Made by a program: the position numbers and the translations under genes. DNA of 64,000 nt, taken from Sipunculus nudus (lineage: Eukaryota; Annelida; Sipuncula; Golfingiida; Sipunculidae). This document shows positions 55,001 through 64,000 of the stretch, one piece after another (position 1 is the stretch's first letter; every line of letters starts with the position of its first letter). Location of the stretch: NCBI GenBank assembly GCA_026874595.1, contig CM049310.1, forward strand, positions 45,105,058 to 45,169,057, in the 5' to 3' direction. The notes below the pieces were generated by a model. It was not told where the DNA came from, ran no database searches, and worked only from the letters and a program-made list of their open reading frames with translations.

Positions 55001-55474
55001 CGTTCACAAGACAGGTGTCACCACCTACAATGACTTTTGCACAATGTATGTGCCTTCTTCTTTCTACAGAGGAATTTGATATAATCAGCCTGAAATTGGG
55101 CATAGTTATACATATCAAATAGCTCTGTCATATACAAGACTGGTGGTGCCACCTACAATAATTTTTGCACAGTGTGTGTCCATGCTTATTTCTCAGGAGG
55201 GGTTTGATATATCAGTCTGAAATTGGGCATATATATAAATCTCTGATAGCTTTGTTGTATACAAGACTGGTGGTGCCAACTACAATCATTTTTGTGTGTG
55301 TGCACCCATGCCAGAATTTCAGCAGTGATGTTTGTGTAATTGTTTCTTATTCAAAATGTTTAGTACTTGCATTGTTCATACACATGAAAAGTAACGGTCC
55401 AGTATTAAAGCATTATACCTAGTGTATTTCCCAATGCACAGGTTTGCATTAGGCCTGTAGGTCTTGTTTTCTGA
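52077..55474 (+). mobile_element. 3.4-kb repeat element inserted in the retroelement
   Basis: The head TTTTTAGCGAACCTTTGAGC is a relative of TTTTTAGCTCAG, followed by GTCCGTCGGCCGTTGTCCGT. The tail GCCTGTAGGTCTTGTTTT resembles the family tail. The core has about five diverged units of 300-500 bp with the repeated phrases GGGAAAAAGCTAAAAAC, GCCAAATTGTTCAATATTT, CAAATGGTT and TGGCCGAGTTA. GGTGGTGCCACC-like sites recur near the end. It separates the gag part (55.9-56.6 kb) from the knuckle/protease part (51.2-52.0 kb). No coding sequence. Confidence 0.6.
54410..54519 (+). repeat. 22-bp minisatellite, five units
   Basis: Five adjacent units at exactly 22-bp spacing start CATGTGATCATCTCATGG (54410, 54432, 54454, 54476, 54498), followed by a sixth truncated CATG. 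Units differ by one to four bases. The TGATCA palindrome is inside most units. It lies within the 3.4-kb element. Confidence 0.85.
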
Positions 55475-55879
55475 AGAAAGTAACAACAGCCAGACATTCT
55501 TCACAAGATATCCTTAGATAACTTAGATTGCTGGGACATAATGATTAATAAGCTGTTAATTAAAAAAAAAGTTTGTATGCATTCCCCCGTGTAAGCAGTG
55601 CACCAGTGATTTGAGTAGGGTACTAGTCTATGCCAATCTCGGACATCCTATCATTTGACGGCAATGTAGGTCAATGAAGGCAGACCCAGTTGCACCATAA
55701 CATATCCAACAAAGCTAATTGGCTAAATGTTCAGAAAGATCTCAGACGGGAAACACGTGCAATGAATGATAGAAGTGGCAGAAAAGGAAAGAAGCAACGA
55801 AACAAAAATGTCTGATCTGGCAATTTTTTGTTTAACCGTCTCTGAAATACTGTCACCAGAGTGACGATGGCAAGTAATT

Positions 55880-56626
55880 TTCGTTTGGTCATGGCGGCAA
55901 TTCTCTCGTCAATGACGATTGTGACGAGTGGCAGCGGGAACACTGCCTCCTGTGATTGTAGGTTTTTCTGTTTGGTGTGTAGTTGCTTGACAGATAAGTA
56001 GCAGATACCATTGTTGCAGTTCTGATGTCATCTGTCATCCTATCTAACCTTGAATTTAAGGCATCAATTGCCGCGATTAATTTACAATCCGTTGAGCTGG
56101 ACTGATAGCTGATGATTCCATTTGTGCTGCTTACACAATGACATCGTCCAGGGTATCTTGGTTGTGCTAGTTGGCAGCTTGTCATATAGAGGGTTTTAAG
56201 CCAGACAATATCATGTCTATCAGATCTTGCTGACTTGTATTAAATTGTGAAGCAAGGCTCTGTACTCTGTCAGTGAAATTGTTGACACTTTCGCTGTCCC
56301 GCTGATGTGACTGCAGAGTGTGCGATGTTTCTCCCACTGAGTAGTGCAGGTATCAGGATTATAATGTGCAAGGAAGGCCTTTTTGAGCACATCAGAGTTT
56401 ACTTTCTTTTCTTCACTGAGCATCAGGTACCACTCAATAGCTGTGAGGGTCAGGTGTAGTGGTAACTTCTGGTGAGAGATGTCTATGTGAGGCATATATC
56501 TTGTACTTTGCCAGCCAGCTCCTGGCATTTTCTCTTGAGTAACTGCCTGTGAAATGTTCAATAATTTTGTTGTCATGGGCTCCCATCTTTACTGATCTTG
56601 TTTTGAGACTTGATCTTGTGCTCATG
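55880..56626 (-). pseudogene. Gag capsid region, Ty3/gypsy-like, frameshifted
   Basis: Minus-strand frames in two phases cover a gag-type capsid. An N-terminal block (GSYSRENARSWLAKYKIYAS) reads from the retroelement start. After a frameshift near 56450-56500 it continues with AIEWYLML, LKKAFLAHY and LTEYRALLHNL, the W...L.....W/F..F spacing seen in gypsy-group gag. It ends in a region with RRQCSRCH before decaying near 55880. Not functional as it stands. Confidence 0.6.
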
Positions 56627-56658
56627 GATTGTGTGAGAGGCCCGGCTTCTCCACCACT

Positions 56659-56816
56659 TGTTATACCAGGAAACAGACTTGACATAGCACTCATTCACTA
56701 TCTTTATTCTGTATATCTCTACGTACACTCATGGATGTCTGATGATTAACTGCCTGACTATGACTAGTATCCCCTTATTTATACACATGTAGCAGATCGT
56801 AGCTGCTGCAAACTCT
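56659..56816 (-). repeat. 5' LTR end of the Ty3/gypsy-like element (minus orientation)
   Basis: On the minus strand this reads TATA-like GTGTATAAATA, then a GAATAAAG hexamer and ends CTGGTATAACA, followed by AGTGGTGGAGAAGCCGGG, the place expected for a primer-binding site, and then gag. It is the inverse of 50700-50868, with roughly 80-85% identity by eye. Confidence 0.6.
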
Positions 56817-59322
56817 CTCTGTCCTTGATTCCATGAGGAAAAGGAGATCTGAAATCCCCTTTCAAGCTGCAGCTGGATTTCTGGTGCGTGATCCCATACC
56901 AGCTAGAGCCATTCAGGTGGCCCAGGATCATTGGCTGATCCATGATAATTTAAATTAAAATGACAGTAAACTGATGACAGAGCAAGAGAAAGGTTGATAA
57001 TATAAAGAAAGAACATTAAATCAGATATCTGATATAGGTGAGAAGAATGCAGTAGGGTGATCATGAATATCCGATGGGTACATGCACTCTAAACAAATTA
57101 TTTTGTTTATTTTGAGTTTGTATGTGAGTGCAAAAATTTTAAATGACTGCAGTTTCAGATTTCCATTCCAAGTGAGGAAAAGAGGAATAAAACATGGTAA
57201 TAAATGAACTGTTTAATAAAAATCAGCACCTAATGAGATAGTAGAAAGAAATGATTTATCAGTTCCTTTCATACATCAAAATATGGTTCACTTGAGTCGG
57301 CCTTTCACTATATTTCCTCTCAAGAAATTATGGTATATCAAGTTTTCCTGTCAAGTTTAACAGAGAGCCTTTGTCCCCAAAGTTAAATGTAGGAGGAGGA
57401 GAAAGAAATGTGAACAGAAAACATATTCTGAAACCATTCCAGTCATTAGTTCCATGGTAACTAATGTATCAGGACTTTCAGGAATGTGGGGTCAAGTATC
57501 TGTTATGCTCGAGATCTCTTTTGGGACCCTTGGTTCTGGGTGTGGGAGCTTCCAGTGAAAACTGCTCTGTCATTTTACAACTTACCCTTATATTTCACCA
57601 TTACTAGATAATCAGATAAGAACACAATATATTTAACCTTACAGTATTTCACTAATGTTGATTAAAATTTTCATAAACCCTTCAAATTTGATTAAGATCC
57701 GTAGCACTTGGAACGCTCAAAAATCTTATGTGACTCTCAACCATTTTGGCCTGAGCATACTGGACTCTCCAGTTTTTCTCCCTATTGAATATATATGTAT
57801 AAGTATGTACAGTAAAACCTCGAAATTACAACCACCAATGATACCTTGATAAAGTGGTCATATTTTCGAGGTGGTCGACTAAGCATGGTCTGATATACAG
57901 AGCAAAGGAGACTGGTGATCGTGAAAAAGTGATTGTTACTTTGAGGTGTTCACTATACTGAGGCACCCTAAGTGATGCTTTGGGTAAAAATAATATAAAA
58001 CAGTATGTGTGAAACTTTTTGCATTTTATACATTAATCAGCAAGGAAATAGATAACATACTTGGGAGTATAAACAAAAATAGTATTGATTTTATATCATT
58101 GTTGAAACCTGGTACAGTTTTATGAGATTTCCAGTGACCGGTGTGTCCCAGGTCAGTTTTTAGGAAATGAACCTGAATCTATATCATACAATCCCAGGGA
58201 GAGGAAGATAAAACTGATCCCACATAAACGCAGTAGCCTGGTATGCTTTGTGATCAGAGAGGGGATGGAGATCTGGTCACGTGATATGATGCCCCTCCGA
58301 GACAGCCCCATCTACCGCAACAGGGCGTATCTACAGCCACTCATCCCCTGAAGGTTTGCAATCGTTTAAAACAGTTGGCAGGTCTCTTACATCAAACACA
58401 ACCAAATCAATACTACTGAACAAAATGGCTTCTACTAGAGGCAGCGTTTTTGTCTCCCATCATGGAATAATATAGCCTCATTTACTAGCCCTTTGACTAT
58501 GTAAATGCTTTTTCATACCATAATGTGTGCAATTTCTGTCATGCAGTAATGACACAACTTCTATCAGAGGCAAGGTCTTTTACAATAACTTCATGTATCT
58601 TTCAAATAAGATTCTTCAGGGATTTTAGGGCTTGTTTCATTGAGCAATTTCATTTTGATTCTATTATTAATATGTCAGTTCAAGTACTAGCTTTCATTTC
58701 TTTAAATGTGTAAAGGTAGGGTTAAGCCCCTCTTTTACTTACATGAAGCCTGTTTGTACAGTGTGTTTAGCTAAGATTATTACAGAAAACTAAACCTTTA
58801 CTATATAATGGATACTTGAAAACCTTAAGAACATTACTTTTTTTTACAAATGCATTAAACTACAAAAATAAGTAAACAGCCATTTGTGAATGGAATATGA
58901 GCTTTGAATCAAGAATAGATTCAAATTGAGGTACCCAGATTCCCTACAGTTATAGCCCAGGGTAAGGCTGTTACTATTTGTGTGTTATGCAGTGTGATTC
59001 AATATCATAACCAAATGATGAAAATCTAAATGCCAGTGGGGATTATATGACGCAGTCAACTGATAAATTGGATTCATTTCTTTGCGTGTCTGATGCTATA
59101 GATACACGTAAATCAAAGTCTGATATTGACGGTGATGCAAAATCTCAGCAAACCTGAATTATGACATCTTGTTGTTATTGAGCAGGAAGCAACTATCCAT
59201 GGCTCCTTTGTATAACTATTTAAGCACACTGGCTCAATACTACTATGTTGTCAAGCTGTTTACTTAATGTCACAACCGAAACCAGAATACACTTAATTCT
59301 GTTGAGGCGTTTAGATTTTAGA
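56817..59322. other. Kinesin intron with a decayed MITE
   Basis: A pogo-type MITE relic begins at 57810 (CAGTAAAACCTCGAAATTAC after TA) and fades at about 57975, with GGTGGTCG/GACCACC-like arms. No exon is recognised. A stretch around 58190-58350 has a locally open, GC-richer frame without known motifs. Confidence 0.45.
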
Positions 59323-61630
59323 TTTTTAGCTCAGCTGACTGTAAGTCATCTGAGCTATAGCGATCACCCTTTGTCTGTTGGCTGTCCGGCCATCTGGCTG
59401 TCTGTCCGTTAACAGGGCACAAGTCGTAACTGCTGGACCTGGAATCTTCTTACTTGACTTCCAGGGAGGTCCATGAAAATTCTCCTTGAAAACCTGGAAT
59501 AAGGTCTCTGTGACCCATATTCTTCGAGCTAAGAGGCTCCGAAGTACCCCCCAGAATAACGGAAAATTTGATACAAAAGCTCAAGTATCTGAACAACTAA
59601 TGCATTGATCACCATGATTTTTGTGCATAGATATTGATCATGGAGTGTTTCATCACTTTCTGTAGACTGGTGGTGCCACCTGTATTTTTTTTTATGAAAT
59701 TTATTCTCTATTTTTGAGACCTCTTAAGATGTGGTCATCTGTTAACAGGGCACAAATCCTAAGGACTGAACCTAGAAACTTCTCTCTTGACATGCAGGGA
59801 GGCCCATGAAAATTCTCTGAGAAAACCAGGAATAAGGTCTCTGTTACCCATATTCTTCGAGCTATGGGGCTCTGAAGTACCCCCCTGAATAATGGAAAAT
59901 TTGATACAAAAGCTCCAGTATCTGAACAACTAATGCATTGATAACCATTATTTTTTGCATGGATATTGGTCATGGAATGTTTCATCACTTTCTGCAGACT
60001 GGTGGGGCCGACTAGAATTTTCTCTCTTGACATGCTTGGAGGCCCATGAAAAGTCTCTGTGGAAACCTAGAATAAGGTCTCTGTTGCCAATATTCTCCAA
60101 GCTATGGGGCTCTGAAGTATATCCAAGAACGACTAAAAATTTGATACTAAAACTCTAGTATCCTAACAAATAGTTCATTGATTGCCATGATTCTTTGCAT
60201 GCATATTCATCATGGAGTGTTTCATCAATTCCTGCTGACTAGTGGCACCACCTGTATTTTTTCGATTTTTTAATGATTTTTTTTCTCTATTTTTGAGACC
60301 TTAAAAGATGTTGTCATCTGTTAACAGGGCACAAATTGTAACCGCTGGACCTAGAATCTTTTCTCTTGACATACAGGAAGGCCCATGAAAAGTCTCTGTG
60401 GAAACCTGGAATAAGGTCTCTGTTATCCATATCCTCTGAGCTATGGGGCTCAGCAGTCCCCAAAGAATTACTTAAAATCTCATACAAAAGCTATAGTATC
60501 TCAACAAATTGTGCATTGATTGCCATGATTCTTTGCATGCATTTTCATCATGGACTGTTTCATCAGTTCTTGCAGACTGGTGGGGTCACCTGGATTTTTT
60601 TCCAATTTTTTTGCATTTTCTCTCTATTTTTGAGACCTTCAAAGATGCCGCCGTCTGTTATCAGAGCAGGGAGGTCAATGAAAGATATCCTTGGAAACCT
60701 GAAATTAGGTCTCTGTTACCCATATTCTCTGATCTATGGGGCTTATAAGCACCCCTTGCATAATTGAAAATTTGATACCAAAGTAGAGCACAAATGATAA
60801 CCATTGGACCAAGAATCTTCTCACTTGGCATCCTGAGAATTCCTCAGAAGTTCTCCCCTCAAAACCTGAAATTGGGTCACTGTGGCCAAAGCAGGGCACA
60901 AATTATAACCATTGGACTTAGAATCTTTTAACTTAAAATCCAGGGACGTCCATGAAAAGTCTCCTTGGAAACATGAAATTAGGTCTCTGTTACCCATAAT
61001 CTTTGAGCAATGGGGTTTATAAGCACATCCCAAAATATTTGAAAATTTGATACCAAAGTAGAGCACAAATGATAACCATTGGACCAAGAATCTTCTCACC
61101 TGGCATCTTGAGAATTCCTCAGAAGTTATCCCCTCAAAACCTGAAATTGGGTCACTGTGACCTATATTCTCAGAGTTTTGGGGTATGTTTGAGTACCTAG
61201 AAGTAATGGAAAATACACACAAATTGCCAGGTTCCTCAGGAAAGGCTGGTTGGATTGTCATCAAATCTGGTGTGCTAATGGGTCTTGATGAACTTAAGCT
61301 ATTATGCATGAATGATGATGCCACCTATATTATTTTATAAACTTTATTTAATTTACATGGATTGTACAACTAGTTATAATAACTAATATGAGGCACTCAA
61401 CATGGCTTGGTTGTTGGCGCTCGGTAGTCGGTAAGGGTGGAGGACCCAGAGAAAACCACAGACCTTGGACGGGCCACTACAACCCATTCCCATAGCCAAA
61501 CCGGGAATCGAACCCGGGTTGCCGGCAAAGGCGAAGCGTTTTACAACTCAGCTGTCCAGGTCCCTATTGTGCAAGGACATATTGTCAACATGTCAGTCGG
61601 CTGAGAATCATGACCCATGGGTCACTTGTT
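59323..61630 (+). mobile_element. TTTTTAGCTCAG-family element, copy 6, multi-unit core
   Basis: The head has T5 plus the hairpin AGCTCAGCTGACT / AGTCATCTGAGCT. The tail CGGCTGAGAATCATGACCCA ends ACTTGTT at 61630. Between them lie six to eight diverged units of about 270-330 bp, each with ACAGGGCACAAAT, GGACCTAGAATCTTCT, GAGGTCCATGAAAA, CCTGGAATAAGGTCTCTGT, GAGCTATGGGGCT and CAGACTGGTGG(C/T)(G)CCACC. Anchors lie at 59411, 59743, 60323, 60657, 60783, 60893 and 61059. A SINE is inserted near the tail. No protein is encoded. Confidence 0.75.
61335..61575 (-). mobile_element. tRNA-derived SINE (minus strand)
   Basis: On the minus strand the unit starts near 61570 with GACAGCTGAGTTGTAAAACG (A-box-like) and continues to CCCGGGTTCGATTCCCGG, an intact B box (GGTTCGATTCC) at about 61501-61520. 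The spacing fits a tRNA. A non-tRNA body with GGTTTTCTCTGGGTCCTCC follows, and an AT-rich end (AATTAAATAAAGTTTATAAA). It lacks tRNA 3' half pairing, so it is a SINE and not a tRNA gene. It sits inside copy 6. Confidence 0.75.
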
Positions 61631-61776
61631 TTTACCAGTATTTGTACGTCACTTGTCAGCCAGTGTCTGTTGGGTTATGCAGTGTTTAAGCTATAAACAT
61701 ATTTTCACAACACTAAATGGGAAAATAGGGACTAGATAGGAACTTATCAATCTGGCTTGGATCTTGATCCAGAATG

Positions 61777-62851
61777 ATTTTTACTCAGCTGATTGTAAGT
61801 CATCTGAGCTATAGCCATCACTCTTTGTCCATCAGCCGTCTGTCTGTCCATCTGTCAACAAGGCACTAATCATAACCTCTGCACCCAGAAACTTCTTACT
61901 GAACACCCATGGAGGTTCATAAAAAATCATCTTGGAAACCTGGAATTAGGTCACTGCAATCTATATCCTCTGAGCTATGGGTCTCGTAAATACCCCTAGA
62001 ATAAATAAAAATTTTAAACAAAAGCTCCAGTTTATGAATAACTGGTGGATTGAATGCCATGATTCTTTCTATACATATTGATCATGGACTGTTTCATCAG
62101 TTCCTGAAGACTTATGGCACCACCTATATTTTTTCTCATTTTTATGCATTTTTAGCTCAGCTGACTATAAGTCACAAAAGTACACCCAAGAATAACTAAA
62201 TGATACAAAAGCTCCACCATCTGAAAAACTAATGCATTAATTGAATTCAATAAGGAATGCATGGATTGTTCCATAAATCAGATTTAGTAAAAATCTTGGA
62301 TAGCTTTATCTTCTGCAGAAGTCAAGTGGTGCCACCTTTTGTCCTTTTCTTGTTTTTGTCCCTTTTGATACCCTCATCATTGTCACGTACTTGACAGTAC
62401 TGTGAGCATTACAAGTAAAAAACTAATGGACATAGTTCTGTCATTTTGTGCATATACATATATTGGTTATGGGATGACTTATATTTATATTGGGGTCATG
62501 ACCTTTACTATGAGAGTGGCCTTTACCTTGAATATTCCCATATCTGGTGAAAAATATTGTTTCTCATGTCAATAGATGTATCTGTCTGAAAATCAAAGTG
62601 AAAGATGTCAGATGATAAGTTGTTGAAAGAGACTAGTGACTCTGACCTGTGAAGGTCACAACTGAAGAAACCAAGGTGGCTTGCCAAGTGTCAGTATATG
62701 CTTCTGAAGATGGGGGCCTATTTTTGAAGGGGCGGGGGATTAATTGACTTGGGATACTATGACATCTGCAATGCCAAGAAATGTCTAGTTAATACATTCA
62801 TCACCTGTATTTCAAATTCAGTTGAGCGTCATGGCCCATGGGCAACAAGTT
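61777..62851 (+). mobile_element. TTTTTAGCTCAG-family element, copy 7, degraded
   Basis: The head TTTTTACTCAGCTGATTGTA plus AGTCATCTGAGCTATAG is followed by one core unit (61850-62130) and a second clear head TTTTTAGCTCAGCTGACTAT at 62149 with altered following sequence. A tail CAGTTGAGCGTCATGGCCCA, then TGGGCAACAAG, ends near 62851. It looks like two overlapping partial copies. Confidence 0.55.
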
Positions 62852-64000
62852 CCTTTATATTATACCTATATTCATCCCAGTGTCTCACTTCAGATGTACA
62901 CCTGAACAATGAAGTGCAGATTCTTGAATTTCAGATTTTTTCAGCAGTTAAATGATGCCAGTAGCAGCATTATTGGTTCACAGGGACATTGGCTTTGGTC
63001 TGAATCCTGGTTTGAACAGGTTTTCTGTTAAAAAGAAGTTTGCCTCGTGTCCAACTTGTGTGCCTGGAAGTGTATCCATTATGGCAGGTCAAGGCACTGC
63101 ACAGCGCTTCTCTTTTCTCTTTGTATTTATAAATCTTCTGAAGGTTATGGCATTTCAGTTTCCAGACTTGCCTAGATGAGAGAATAGCTTGGAAAGGAAT
63201 TGTCCCCATGGCTGCAAATATACTTGCCTGGAGGCAGAGAATGATAAGTTAAAATGCATATTGTTTAAAACCATACAGAGAGCATGCTTCCTGGTGCTAA
63301 GGGGAAATTGTAAAAATCAATTTTCAGCTAATAATTCCTCATGGCTAGGGGATAGTCTGTTATTATCATAAGAAAGAACACCTATCAGTGGAGTGTAGGC
63401 TGCCTGATACCATTAAGTTTCCTGTCCAATTGCCTTTGTCAGCGCACTCCGTGGGTTGAGTATAATTTATCACTGACACTTGAAACTGTTTGACCAGCCT
63501 AGAAATGACAGCCATGAATGCTCAGCCGTTTTCTTGGCTTCCTTGTTCCTGGAACCTTTTGTTTGACAGGATGGTCTTCAGTGGAGGATATTTTTCCCAG
63601 GTAGTGAGAGTCTCTTGTACCTGGGAATCTGAACAAGTGGGCGACTGAATATCACGACTGACATTTCATGCACCATTATCTGTCTCCCGGAGATAATGAT
63701 ATTCATCAGGATCCATGCACTGATTGGATGCCACAGTAATGTAAATTGAAATCATGACAAAGTGTGCTAGATGAAGTTTGACCAGTTTAATCTTGAAAAT
63801 GTCTATTTCCAATTGAAGATAATGTTATGACCAAACAGATTGTAATATGTCAAGATTTGATTAAACTGGTCTGGAGCTGTGGTTTTGGGGAGTAGAGCAC
63901 AGGAATCATCATTGGGGGAGCTGTGAGATTTTTCACAGTCGACCCCCACCCAGGGTGAGCACTCTGTGTATCACTTACATGTGAGTGATTGCCTGGTTGG
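62852..64000. other. Unremarkable sequence at the window end
   Basis: No exon of the kinesin or another gene is recognised. Short open frames on both strands around 62950-63370 overlap each other and carry no motif. Confidence 0.4.

Noticed and set aside
58190-58350. Possible next kinesin exon after exon E
   Set aside because: No SLTTLG, no microtubule-binding motif and no matching phase; translation does not resemble a kinesin.
61500-61525. Apparent tRNA gene from the B box GGTTCGATTCC (minus strand)
   Set aside because: The acceptor stem and 3' half do not close, and a long non-tRNA body follows; a SINE explains it better.

Overview
The window is AT-rich invertebrate nuclear DNA. It has GT-AG introns, a very low coding density, many microsatellites and dense interspersed repeats. 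The commonest repeat begins TTTTTAGCTCAGCTGA and ends with TCAGCTGAGC followed by a CCCATAGGTCCCTTGTT-like terminus. Read in reverse, that terminus resembles abundant molluscan repeats that start AACAAG..CCCATGGG. With the TTAAAGGGACA-type MITEs, this points to a mollusc, probably a bivalve. That is inference; no species can be named.

Gene content. Five consecutive plus-strand exons (11161-50274) encode the N-terminal motor domain of a kinesin-3 of the KIF13A/KIF13B type. They carry the P-loop, the NxxSSRSHA switch I and the DLAGSE switch II. Earlier exons, and the next exon expected to begin with SLTTLG, were not found here. The fourth intron is about 30 kb. On its opposite strand lies a second gene, a 910-codon uninterrupted reading frame for a cysteine-free Ser/Thr-rich mucin-like type I membrane protein (32027-34759).

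Region by region. 1-6.4 kb holds two 2.6-kb copies of the TTTTTAGCTCAG element, the first sitting next to a readable empty site. 6.4-11.1 kb is mostly unique sequence with one 0.5-kb MITE. 11.1-20.1 kb contains kinesin exons A-D, a composite element (12.7-15.7 kb) and a 1,378-bp terminal-inverted-repeat element (17.9-19.3 kb). 20.07-20.9 kb is a 52-bp minisatellite built from the end of exon D and its splice donor. 22.2-23.9 kb is another TTTTTAGCTCAG-type element with a MITE nested in it. 26.3-27.1 kb is a 280-bp tandem repeat carrying a GGTGGCGCCACC palindrome. 32-35 kb is the mucin-like gene. 35-48 kb is intron with (TA)n tracts. 48.9-49.9 kb is a rearranged element copy, and kinesin exon E follows. 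50.7-56.8 kb is a decayed Ty3/gypsy-like retroelement (minus strand) whose LTR fragments face each other, split by a 3.4-kb repeat element. 59.3-62.9 kb holds two more elements of the dominant family and a tRNA-derived SINE. The remainder is unique or unrecognised.

The strongest candidates for something undescribed are the tandem amplification of an exon/splice-donor boundary, the nested mucin-like gene inside a kinesin motor-domain intron, and the well-resolved architecture of the dominant element. That element has a terminal hairpin, a CCGT microsatellite, tandem core repeats, subterminal inverted repeats and T-rich insertion without a long target duplication. It fits the 'pearl'/Helentron-associated (HINE) type known in bivalves.
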